Position numbers and translations under genes: made by a program. The notes beneath the pieces are model-generated. The model made no database searches. It was given only the letters and a program-made list of their open reading frames with translations, and was not told where the DNA came from. A DNA stretch of 21,063 nt, taken from NCBI GenBank assembly GCA_050999295.1, contig JBPCPI010000138.1, forward strand, positions 1 through 21,063. The letters are read 5' to 3'. This document shows, piece after piece, positions 14,638-21,063 of the stretch (positions are counted from its first letter, which is position 1; each line of letters opens with the position of its first letter). The stretch comes from JACCQS01 sp050999295. Lineage in GTDB: Bacteria > Actinomycetota > Actinomycetes > Mycobacteriales > Geodermatophilaceae.

Positions 14638-15525
14638 ATGACTGAGTGGTTCGCCGACAACTTCGTCTCGATCCTCAACGGGTTGGCCATCGGCTCGCTG
14701 TTGTTCATCCTTGCCGTCGGGCTGTCGTTGGTCTTCGGAATGATGGACGTGCTCAACCTGGGACACGGCGCGCTGTACCTGATCGGCGCGTACGTCGGCT
14801 ACCAGTTCACCGGTGGCGTCTCCTCGTGGGGCGGGTTCCTGACCGCGCTAGCGGTCGCCGCCGGCTTCGGGCTGGTCGCCGGCGTCTTGCTGTCCGTGGC
14901 GACCGAGCCGTTGGTCGGCCGCGGACATCTGGATCAGGCGTTGCTGACCTTGGGAGTCGCCCTGGTCGTGGTCGAGGTGATCTCGATCATCTTCGGTGAT
15001 GACGTCCAGAATGTCACCGCGCCACCGGGGCTCAACGAGTCGGTGCAGGTGTTCGGTAACACGTATCCGGCCTACCGGCTCGCCCTGATCGGAGTCGGGG
15101 CGGTGCTGGCGGTCGTGGTCTGGCTGGTCATCGAGAGGACTTCGCTCGGCGCCCTGATCCGGGCCAGCGTTAGCGACCGGGAAATGGTGTCCACGCTTGG
15201 TGTAGACAACCGGAAGGTCAAGGCGGGCGTGTTCGCGTTCGGCTCCATGCTCGCGGCGCTGGCCGGCGTACTCGGTGGTCCGGTGTACGGCGCTCGGACG
15301 GGGCTCGACGAGACAGTGCTGCTGCTCGCCTTGGTGGTGATCGTCATCGGCGGGTTGGGCTCGGTCCGCGGCGCGCTGATCGGGGCGCTGGTCATCGGTC
15401 AGGTCGAGTCCCTGGGCAAGGCGCTCTATTCGGACTACGCGTCCTTCATGCTGTTCGGCGCGCTGGCCCTGGTCCTGATCGTGCGCCCGCGCGGCCTGTT
15501 CGGCAGTAGGGCGGGCGCGGTATGA
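14638..15525 (+). CDS. livH: Branched-chain amino acid-type ABC transporter permease (LivH family)
   Basis: A 295-residue inner-membrane permease with about eight hydrophobic helices. Family marks include ILNGLAIGSLLFILAVGLSLVFGMMDVLNLGHGALYLIGAY near the N terminus and the cytoplasmic coupling segment TSLGALIRASVSDREMVSTLGVD. The C-terminal LVVIVIGGLGSVRGALIGALVIG is also present. The length is normal. ATG 14638 is 72 bases after the binding-protein stop with a weak AAGG upstream. Its stop overlaps the LivM start by four bases (ATGA), so the two permease halves are translationally coupled. The gene symbol denotes the family; the substrate may be an aromatic acid. Confidence 0.92.
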   Translation: MTEWFADNFVSILNGLAIGSLLFILAVGLSLVFGMMDVLNLGHGALYLIGAYVGYQFTGGVSSWGGFLTALAVAAGFGLVAGVLLSVATEPLVGRGHLDQALLTLGVALVVVEVISIIFGDDVQNVTAPPGLNESVQVFGNTYPAYRLALIGVGAVLAVVVWLVIERTSLGALIRASVSDREMVSTLGVDNRKVKAGVFAFGSMLAALAGVLGGPVYGARTGLDETVLLLALVVIVIGGLGSVRGALIGALVIGQVESLGKALYSDYASFMLFGALALVLIVRPRGLFGSRAGAV

Positions 15526-16721
15526 GCGCCGAGATGACCACCCCCGATGTGGGCGAACCGGGTGCCCGTTCGCCGGGTGGGTCCGGCTCGGGCTCGACCG
15601 GCTCGGGCTCGACCGGCTCGGGCTCGACCAGCTCGGGCTCGACTGGCTCGAGCGGCTCGTCGGGCCGCCGGCTGCCGATCGCCAGGCTGATCTCGCTGGC
15701 AGTCCTGCTCGTCCTGGCGGCCGTACCGCTGTTCGTCGCGCCGTTCCAGACCTCGATGCTCGCCCGGATGCTGATCTTCGCGCTGCTGGCGGTCAGCCTC
15801 GACCTGCTCGTCGGCATCACCGGCCTGCCGTCCCTCGGTCACGCCGCCTACTTCGGGGTCGGGGCCTATACGGCCGGTCTGGTCGCCAAGTACTGGACTG
15901 CTGCCGCTCCCGTTCCGCTGCTGGCCGCCGTCGTCGTAGCTGCCTTCGCCGCCGCAGCCACCGGGTGGCTGGCCGTTCGATCGCACGGGGTGTTCTTCCT
16001 GATGCTCACCCTGGCCATCGGTGAGCTCATCCAACAGCTGGCCGAGAGCTGGTCGGATGTCACCGGCGGCGACAACGGTCTCTACGGCATCCCGGGCGTC
16101 GTGGTGGCCGGCGAGCCACTTAGCCAGATCGGCTACGTCTACTGGTACGTGCTGGTCTTCGCCGTATTGGGGTTCGCCGTGATCTGGGCGGTGTCCCGCT
16201 CCCCGTTCGGAGCGGCCCTGCGCGGCATCCGGGACAACGAACAGCGGATGCGATCGCTGGGATATTCGCCGTTCCGGTACAAGCTGACCGGGTTCGTCAT
16301 CGCCGGGGCCGTGGCGGGGCTGGCCGGGGGACTGCTCGCCGTACAACAGCAGCTGGTCACCCCCGCCGATCTCGGGTTCACCACGTCGGCGTTGGCCCTG
16401 CTCGCGGTCGCGGTCGGTGGGGCTGGCTCGCTGTGGGGTCCGGCGATCGCTGCCGCGCTGGTGGTCCTGATCCGGGACGTGTACGGCCCCGACCTCGACG
16501 GGCACGGGACGATGGTCCTGGGCATCGGCTTCATCGTGGCGGTCTATGCGCTGCGCAACGGGATCGCCGGCCTGGCCACAACCCGGTTCCGCCGCCGCCC
16601 ACCCCCACCCCCCGACGCTGCACAGCCCCCTCCCGATCCGACTCAGGGGACCCCTGCAACGTTAGGTTCGTTGTTTTCTTCCCCTGATCGCAGCGAGAAC
16701 CCGCCTGAGGAACGGCCATGA
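15522..16721 (+). CDS. livM: Branched-chain amino acid-type ABC transporter permease (LivM family)
   Basis: A 399-residue second permease. The transmembrane core (about residues 50-350) has the family blocks LLAVSLDLLVGITGLPSLGHAAYFGVGAYTAG, RSHGVFFLMLTLAIGELI, GAALRGIRDNEQRMRSLGY and AVGGAGSLWGPAIAAALVV. Two ends are unusual. The N terminus has a low-complexity Gly-Ser-Thr tail encoded by a 15-bp tandem repeat. The C terminus has a Pro-rich cytoplasmic tail of about 40 residues (PPPPPDAAQPPPDP). Start and stop overlap the neighbouring genes by four bases each (ATGA at 15522 and 16718), showing tight coupling. Confidence 0.92.
   Translation: MSAEMTTPDVGEPGARSPGGSGSGSTGSGSTGSGSTSSGSTGSSGSSGRRLPIARLISLAVLLVLAAVPLFVAPFQTSMLARMLIFALLAVSLDLLVGITGLPSLGHAAYFGVGAYTAGLVAKYWTAAAPVPLLAAVVVAAFAAAATGWLAVRSHGVFFLMLTLAIGELIQQLAESWSDVTGGDNGLYGIPGVVVAGEPLSQIGYVYWYVLVFAVLGFAVIWAVSRSPFGAALRGIRDNEQRMRSLGYSPFRYKLTGFVIAGAVAGLAGGLLAVQQQLVTPADLGFTTSALALLAVAVGGAGSLWGPAIAAALVVLIRDVYGPDLDGHGTMVLGIGFIVAVYALRNGIAGLATTRFRRRPPPPPDAAQPPPDPTQGTPATLGSLFSSPDRSENPPEERP
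15585..15644 (+). repeat. Four tandem 15-bp coding repeats (GSGST)
   Basis: GGCTCGGGCTCGACC is present three times exactly, plus a fourth copy with two changes. It encodes Gly-Ser-Gly-Ser-Thr units in the N-terminal tail of LivM. Being a multiple of three, copy-number changes would keep the frame. Confidence 0.85.
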
Positions 16722-17593
16722 GTGCCCTGCTGGAACTGCGCGGCGTGGGCCGGAGCTTCGGTGCGCTCAGGGCAGTGGACGGCGTGGACCTCGACGTCGA
16801 GTCTGGTGCCCGGCACGCCCTGATCGGGCCGAACGGTGCCGGCAAGAGCACCCTGTTCCGACTGATCTCCGGTGAGATGCGCGTGACGGGCGGGACCGTG
16901 ACCTTGTCCGACAGCGACGTGACGAAGATGTCCCAGGTGCGCCGCGCCCGGCGTGGTCTGGCTCAGACGATGCAGCATTCCAGTTTGTTCCTGACCCGTA
17001 CGGCCGCCCAGAACGTGGCCTTGGCCGCCCAGCGGCACCGGGGCACCGCGACCTGGCCGCTGCCGCGTCGACAACGCAATGTCGAGGCGCGGGTGAGCGA
17101 GTTGCTGGACTCGGTTGGGCTGTCGTCGCGGGCCGACGTACCAGTGTCCTCGTTGTCCCATGGTGAGCGGCGCCAACTCGAGATCGCCGTGGCGTTGGCC
17201 TGCGAACCGCTACTGCTGCTGATGGACGAGCCGGCGGCTGGCATGTCACCGGCCGAGAGCGGTCGGCTCACCCAGCTCGTGCTGGACCTGCCGCGCGAAA
17301 TCACCGTCGTCATCGTCGAGCACGACCTGGACGTGGTCTTCGCCTTGGCCGAACGGGTCACCGTGCTGCACCTGGGCAAGGTGCTGCTCACGGGTACCCC
17401 GGATGAGGTGCGCGCCAGCGCCGCCGTACAGGAGGCCTACCTCGGGTCCAGCAACCGCGGCGAACTCTTCAGCCCGGCCGCCCGGTCCGGCAATGAGTCC
17501 GGGTCCATTCCGAGTGAAGGGCACCCGGTATCGAACCTATCGACACAAGGTGCACTTCACTCGGATCCAGATGGCCGAACGGGTGAGTCGTGA
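16718..17593 (+). CDS. livG: ABC transporter ATP-binding protein (LivG family) with C-terminal extension
   Basis: A 291-residue cytoplasmic ATPase subunit. Walker A is GPNGAGKST (37-45), the signature is LSHGE (146-150), Walker B is LLLLMDE (165-171), and the H-loop His202 lies in VEHDLDVV. The core ends at about residue 243 (QEAYLG), the usual end of LivG. A further 48 residues (SSNRGELFSPAARSG...) are low in recognisable structure. Most of this tail is encoded by a DNA segment that folds into a 17-bp hairpin, suggesting a palindromic element was absorbed into the reading frame. ATG 16718 overlaps the livM stop, and its own stop overlaps the livF GTG (GTGA). Confidence 0.92.
   Translation: MSALLELRGVGRSFGALRAVDGVDLDVESGARHALIGPNGAGKSTLFRLISGEMRVTGGTVTLSDSDVTKMSQVRRARRGLAQTMQHSSLFLTRTAAQNVALAAQRHRGTATWPLPRRQRNVEARVSELLDSVGLSSRADVPVSSLSHGERRQLEIAVALACEPLLLLMDEPAAGMSPAESGRLTQLVLDLPREITVVIVEHDLDVVFALAERVTVLHLGKVLLTGTPDEVRASAAVQEAYLGSSNRGELFSPAARSGNESGSIPSEGHPVSNLSTQGALHSDPDGRTGES
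17509..17565. repeat. 17-bp hairpin within the 3' coding part of livG
   Basis: TCCGAGTGAAG-g-GCACC (17509-17525) pairs with GGTGC-a-CTTCACTCGGA (17549-17565): 16 of 17 positions, with one G-A mismatch and a 23-base loop. TATCGA occurs twice in the loop. It lies 24 bases before the livF start and encodes about residues 264-283 of LivG. It could modulate livF expression or be a captured REP-like element. Confidence 0.7.
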
Positions 17594-18333
17594 CGCTGCA
17601 GATTGCCGGACTGACCTCCGGGTACGGCCGGAGCAGCGTCCTGCAGGGCGTCGACCTGGACGTGCCGGACGGCCGCGTCCTCGGCTTGCTGGGGCGCAAC
17701 GGCGTCGGCAAGACCACGCTGATCCACACCGTCATGGGCCTGGTCCGCCCGACCGGTGGCTCGATCACCCTGGACGGCAAGGAACTGGCCGGGCGCCGGA
17801 CGGATCAGATCGCCCGGGCCGGACTGGCACTGGTTCCTCAGGGCAGACGAATCTGGCCGAACCTCGACGTCACCGAGCACCTCACGCTGGCCTCCCGACG
17901 AAGCAGTGCGCCCAGTGGGCGCAGTGCGGGGGTCGGTCGCGGAGCCGCAGACGGCACCTGGACTGTTCCGAAGATCCTGGAGTTGCTGCCGCGCCTCGGT
18001 GAACGGCGCAAGCACCTCGGCGGTCAGCTTTCCGGCGGCGAGCAGCAGATGCTCGCGATCGCCCGGGCCCTGCTGACCGGTCCACGGATGCTGCTGATGG
18101 ACGAACCCTCCGACGGCCTGGCCCCGACCATTGTGGATCAGATCGGCGGGGTGATCGGCACCCTGAAAGCCGAGGGCGTGACGGTGCTACTGGTCGAACA
18201 GGATCTGCATCTGGCGTTCCTGGTCGCCGACGAGATCGCGGTCATGGTCAAGGGCCAGATCGCGCACCGCGCCTCGACGGCCGACTTCCGCGCCGACGAG
18301 CCGACGGCACGACGGCTGCTCGGCGTCGCCTGA
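17590..18333 (+). CDS. livF: ABC transporter ATP-binding protein (LivF family)
   Basis: A 247-residue ATPase that pairs with LivG. Walker A is GRNGVGKTT (35-43), followed by LVPQGRRIWPNLDVTEHL with the Q-loop. The signature is LSGGEQQ (147-153) and Walker B is MLLMDE (167-172). The H-loop region VEQDLHLAF has Gln-Asp in place of the more usual His-Asp, as is common in LivF proteins. A Ser/Gly-rich insertion sits at about residues 103-123. GTG 17590 overlaps the livG stop. It is the last gene of the operon and is followed by a long inverted repeat. Confidence 0.92.
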   Translation: MTLQIAGLTSGYGRSSVLQGVDLDVPDGRVLGLLGRNGVGKTTLIHTVMGLVRPTGGSITLDGKELAGRRTDQIARAGLALVPQGRRIWPNLDVTEHLTLASRRSSAPSGRSAGVGRGAADGTWTVPKILELLPRLGERRKHLGGQLSGGEQQMLAIARALLTGPRMLLMDEPSDGLAPTIVDQIGGVIGTLKAEGVTVLLVEQDLHLAFLVADEIAVMVKGQIAHRASTADFRADEPTARRLLGVA

Positions 18334-18343
18334 CCCATTCCAT

Positions 18344-18415
18344 GTTGATCATCGGAAAGTGGCCGGGTTTTCGCGAGTCGAAGCCGAAACAAACCCCGGA
18401 ATTCCGATGATCAAC
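18344..18415. terminator. Inverted repeat between convergent livF and paaX
   Basis: GTTGATCATCGGAA (18344-18357) is exactly inverted at 18402-18415. Inside it, CCGGGTTT (18363-18370) can pair with AAACCCCGG (18391-18399) with one bulge, extending the structure. It lies 10 bases after the livF stop and 10 bases before the paaX stop. A bidirectional terminator is likely; its geometry resembles the element at 2948-3019. Confidence 0.65.
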
Positions 18416-18424
18416 TTCCGGGGA

Positions 18425-19312
18425 TCAACTGCAGCAGAGGAGGTTCCACTGGGTCTCGGCGCGGGCGCGCCAGGCGTCGTGCTTGCCGTGGAACAGTTCG
18501 CGGGCGACGCGTCCGGCCCAGTTCGCCGGCAGCAGGGCGGTCGGCAGCTGCGGATCCAGGAAGGGGAAGCGCCGCCATTCGTGCACCAGGTGGATCTGGA
18601 ACAGCAGCGCGTCGGTGTCATCGGCGGGTTCGATCTCGCCGAACGTGGCCAGGAACCGTTCGTACCTCGCCGCGATCTCTGGCAGGTCCCATGCCCGGTC
18701 GACCAAGTCTGGCTCGTGCCCGATCCCGGCATGTTCTCCGACGAAGGAGAAGACCGACCGGTTGAGGCCGAGATCGGCGAGCACCTCGCGGGCTTCGTCG
18801 GCCAGCGCCGGCCGCGGGGTCACCCAGACGCCGGGTGCCGGTGAGCCGAAACCGGCCCAGGCCAACCGGGTACGGGCGCGACGGCGCAATCCGCGTTCGG
18901 CCTCCGGGACGCTGACCAGCAGGACGAGCCACTCCCCGTCCCATTCGAGGGTCTCGGTGGCGAAGCTGTAGATCCGTTCGGCGCCGTCGGTGAGCAGCCG
19001 CCGTCCGGTCGGCGTGAGGCTCCACTGGGCTCGCCGGCCGACCTTCGTCGAGGCGATCAACCCGTCGGCACCGGTCCGGGCAAGCGCCTGCCGCGCTGCC
19101 CGGTGCTCGATGCCGAGCAGCTCGAGGGTGTCGGTGAGCGCTGCCGTCCAGACCGGCTGCTGGCGGGGCAGCACGAACTCACCGAGCACGGTCAGCAGGT
19201 ACGAGGAGGCACTTGCCGTACCGAACTCGTGCCGTCGAGCCGCCACGCCTGGCGGACTGGGCCGAGCCGGACGCGTGGACGACAGGTCGGCGCCGGCCAT
19301 CTGGTGCGTCAT
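18425..19312 (-). CDS. PaaX-family transcriptional repressor
   Basis: A 295-residue regulator. The N-terminal winged helix is at about residues 35-105 (YLLTVLGEFVLP, ALTDTLELLGIEHRAARQALARTGADGLI, VGRRAQWSLTPTGRRLL). It is followed by the PaaX middle domain (WDGEWLVLLVSVPEAERGLRRRARTRLAWAGFGSPAPGVWVTPR) and the C-terminal domain (PADDTDALLFQIHLVHEWRRFPFLDPQLP). PaaX proteins repress aromatic-CoA catabolism genes and are released by an aryl-CoA such as phenylacetyl-CoA. Here benzoyl-CoA is a sensible inducer candidate because boxC is divergent. The frame stays open upstream, but ATG 19312 has GGAGG upstream and the longer part would overlap boxC antisense. A 16-bp tandem repeat lies directly before the start. 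Confidence 0.88.
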   Translation of the reverse strand: MTHQMAGADLSSTRPARPSPPGVAARRHEFGTASASSYLLTVLGEFVLPRQQPVWTAALTDTLELLGIEHRAARQALARTGADGLIASTKVGRRAQWSLTPTGRRLLTDGAERIYSFATETLEWDGEWLVLLVSVPEAERGLRRRARTRLAWAGFGSPAPGVWVTPRPALADEAREVLADLGLNRSVFSFVGEHAGIGHEPDLVDRAWDLPEIAARYERFLATFGEIEPADDTDALLFQIHLVHEWRRFPFLDPQLPTALLPANWAGRVARELFHGKHDAWRARAETQWNLLCCS

Positions 19313-19314
19313 GT

Positions 19315-19346
19315 GACCAAGAACCTCCGTGACCCAGAACCTCCGT
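19315..19346. repeat. Two tandem 16-bp repeats abutting the paaX start
   Basis: GACCAAGAACCTCCGT (19315-19330) is followed directly by GACCCAGAACCTCCGT (19331-19346). On the minus strand each copy contains GGAGG, so the ribosome-binding site of paaX is duplicated. The repeat may also be a direct-repeat operator. Confidence 0.6.
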
Positions 19347-19429
19347 GGCGATCGTGACACAGCAGTGCGAGGGATGCCGCGCAGGCACGTCTCGTACGCC
19401 ACGATCACGGGATAATGTACGACAAGGTC

Positions 19430-19457
19430 TTGACGCGACGCCAGCATTCTGTAGACA
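19430..19457 (+). promoter_or_regulatory. Candidate boxC promoter
   Basis: TTGACG (19430-19435) and TAGACA (19452-19457) are 16 bases apart and lie 33 bases before ATG 19490. TCGTAC (19392-19397) and GTACGA (19417-19422) upstream form a spaced dyad around the GATCACGGGATAAT stretch that might bind the PaaX protein. Confidence 0.38.
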
Positions 19458-19489
19458 ATTGGACGTATCCCGCACCGTGAGGAGCAACT

Positions 19490-21063
19490 ATGACCAGTGC
19501 CGGCGTGCCAGTCACTGAGACCGATGCCGAACCAGTGCCCGTCGTGAGCGACGTACCGACCGTGAGCTTCCGGACCCGGCCTGAGGACTACAAGCATTGG
19601 AAGCTGTCCGTCGACGGCGAGGTGGCCACGCTTACCCTCGACGTCGACGAGCAGGGCGGGATCGTGCCCGGGTACGAACTCAAGTTGAACTCCTACGACC
19701 TCGGCGTGGACATCGAGCTGTACGACGCCACCAACCGGCTGCGCTTCGAGCACCCTGAGGTCAAGGCGGTGGTCGTCACCAGCGGCAAGGAGAAGTCGTT
19801 CTGCGCTGGGGCCAACATCCGCATGCTGGCCCAGTCCAATCACCCCTGGAAGGTGAACTTCTGCAAGTTCACCAACGAAACCCGGAACGGCATGGAGGAC
19901 GCGACCGAGAACTCCGGCCAGACCTATCTCGCTGCGGTGACCGGAGCAGCGGCCGGCGGCGGGTACGAGCTGGCTCTCGCCTGCGACCAGATCCTGCTCA
20001 TCGACGACAACTCCTCGGCCGTCTCACTGCCCGAGCTGCCGCTGCTGGGCGTACTTCCGGGCACCGGCGGGCTCACCCGGGTGGTGGACAAGCGCGGCGT
20101 CCGCAAGGACCTCGCCGATGTCTTCGCCACCAAGTCCGAGGGCATCCGTGGGAAGACCGCGGTGGCCTGGCGGTTGGTTGATGCCGTTGCGCCCAAGAAG
20201 GATTGGGCGGAGGCGATCACGGCCGCGGCCGGCAAGGCGGCCAAGGACTCGCAGCGGCTCGGCGGCGGCGCACCCGTAGCCCTGACCCCGCTGGAGCCCA
20301 CGATCACCGACACCCAGATCGCCTACCGGCATATCCGGGCCGATCTCGACCGCGACAGCAAGGTCGCGACGATCACTGTGTTCGGCCCGCCCGGCGCCGT
20401 ACCGGAGAACCTCGATCGGATCTACGAACTCGGCGCGGACTTCTGGCCATTGGCCATGAGCCGGGAGCTCGACGACCTGATCCTGCACCTGCGAACCAAC
20501 GAACTCGAGCTCGGCACCTGGGTGCTCAAGACCAAGGGCGATCCCTCCGGGGTGCTCGCCTTCGAGCGGGTGATCGCCGAACACAGCGGCAGCGACTGGT
20601 TCGTCAACGAGATCCGGCACCTCTACAAGCGCGTCCTCAAGCGCCTGGACGTGACCAGCCGCAGCCTGATCGCGGTCATCGAGCCGGGCAGCTGCTTCGC
20701 CGGACCGCTGCTCGAACTGGTGCTAGCCGCAGACCGGCAGTACATGCTTGAGGGTCTGATGGAGGACGGCAACCTCAGCGAGGAGGGTGAGCCCGCGCAG
20801 ATCGTGCTGACCGATTCCAACTTCGGCGCGTTCCCGATGAGCAACGGGCTGTCCCGACTGGAGTCCCGGTTCTACGGCGACCCCGACCAAATCGACCGGC
20901 TGCGCAAGGAGATCGGCGCCAGGCTGGTGGCCGAGCAGGCCGACGAGTTGGGTCTGCTCACCTTCTCCCTGGACGACATCGACTGGGACGAGGAGATCCG
21001 GATCGCCACCGAGGAGCGCTCCTCGTTCAGCCCGGACGCCCTGACCGGGATGGAGGCCAACCA
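19490..21063 (+). CDS. boxC: Benzoyl-CoA-dihydrodiol lyase (BoxC), 3' end cut by the window
   Basis: The frame is open for 524 codons to the window edge; BoxC proteins are about 550 residues, so only a short end is missing. The protein is a tandem crotonase (enoyl-CoA hydratase/isomerase) fold. The first half has VVTSGKEKSFCAGANIRML and AAVTGAAAGGGYELALACD, which build the oxyanion hole. The second has VLKTKGDPSGVLAFE and AVIEPGSCFAGPLLELVLAADR. KHWKLSVDGEVATLTLDVDEQGG and YELKLNSYDLGVDIEL are typical BoxC openings. In the aerobic benzoyl-CoA pathway it cleaves the hydrolysed epoxide of benzoyl-CoA to 3,4-dehydroadipyl-CoA semialdehyde and formate. ATG 19490 follows GAGGAG by five bases. boxA/boxB are expected beyond the right edge. 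Confidence 0.93.
   Translation, partial: MTSAGVPVTETDAEPVPVVSDVPTVSFRTRPEDYKHWKLSVDGEVATLTLDVDEQGGIVPGYELKLNSYDLGVDIELYDATNRLRFEHPEVKAVVVTSGKEKSFCAGANIRMLAQSNHPWKVNFCKFTNETRNGMEDATENSGQTYLAAVTGAAAGGGYELALACDQILLIDDNSSAVSLPELPLLGVLPGTGGLTRVVDKRGVRKDLADVFATKSEGIRGKTAVAWRLVDAVAPKKDWAEAITAAAGKAAKDSQRLGGGAPVALTPLEPTITDTQIAYRHIRADLDRDSKVATITVFGPPGAVPENLDRIYELGADFWPLAMSRELDDLILHLRTNELELGTWVLKTKGDPSGVLAFERVIAEHSGSDWFVNEIRHLYKRVLKRLDVTSRSLIAVIEPGSCFAGPLLELVLAADRQYMLEGLMEDGNLSEEGEPAQIVLTDSNFGAFPMSNGLSRLESRFYGDPDQIDRLRKEIGARLVAEQADELGLLTFSLDDIDWDEEIRIATEERSSFSPDALTGMEAN

Noticed and set aside
15435..16505. 356-residue minus-strand open frame opposite livH/livM
   Set aside because: Repetitive Arg/Ala/Gly composition derived from the livM coding repeat; it is a shadow of a strong permease gene.

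Overview
The DNA is GC-rich, with GTG and TTG starts, short or absent leaders and typical high-GC Gram-positive families (DUF6779, DUF1684, an actinobacterial NuoD2-type protein, PaaX, SpoIIE phosphatase). This points to an actinomycete (Actinomycetota). I cannot fix the genus from sequence alone. No rRNA, tRNA, CRISPR array, transposase or phage gene was seen, so this looks like ordinary chromosome.

Left part (1-5517). It begins with a betaine-type (OpuAC/OsmF-like) substrate-binding lipoprotein whose domain order is circularly permuted. Next come a DUF1684 protein and a divergent membrane/coiled-coil DUF6779 protein. A solitary nuoD gene follows, of the second (NuoD2) type, with Trp at the quinone-contact position. 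Then there are a CGNR zinc-finger regulator and a divergent GNAT acetyltransferase that share a bidirectional promoter.

Middle part (5518-13174). An Nramp-superfamily transporter lacks the metal-coordinating motifs and is followed by a HAD hydrolase. On the minus strand is an apparent envelope-stress operon: a PRC-barrel/DUF2382 protein, a small MscS-like (CmpX type) channel and a four-helix membrane protein. A SigB-like promoter precedes it. Divergent from it is a rare fusion of a TetR-type DNA-binding domain with a SpoIIE/PP2C phosphatase. That gene is followed closely by a MerR-cobalamin (CarH/LitR-like) photoreceptor-type regulator. Together these could form a light/stress signalling module.

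Right part (13175-21063). A complete five-gene branched-chain-amino-acid-type ABC transporter operon (binding protein, LivH, LivM, LivG, LivF; all later junctions overlap by 4 bases) faces a PaaX-family repressor gene. Divergent from paaX is boxC (benzoyl-CoA-dihydrodiol lyase), which is cut by the window end. This setting suggests an aerobic benzoyl-CoA (box) pathway locus with a dedicated ABC importer for an aromatic acid, controlled by the PaaX-like protein. A 14-bp palindrome before the transporter operon shares a GATCGTG core with sites between paaX and boxC.

Several long hairpins mark gene ends: 2948-3019 and 18344-18415 between convergent genes, 8910-8958 inside the stress operon, and 17509-17565 inside the coding tail of livG.
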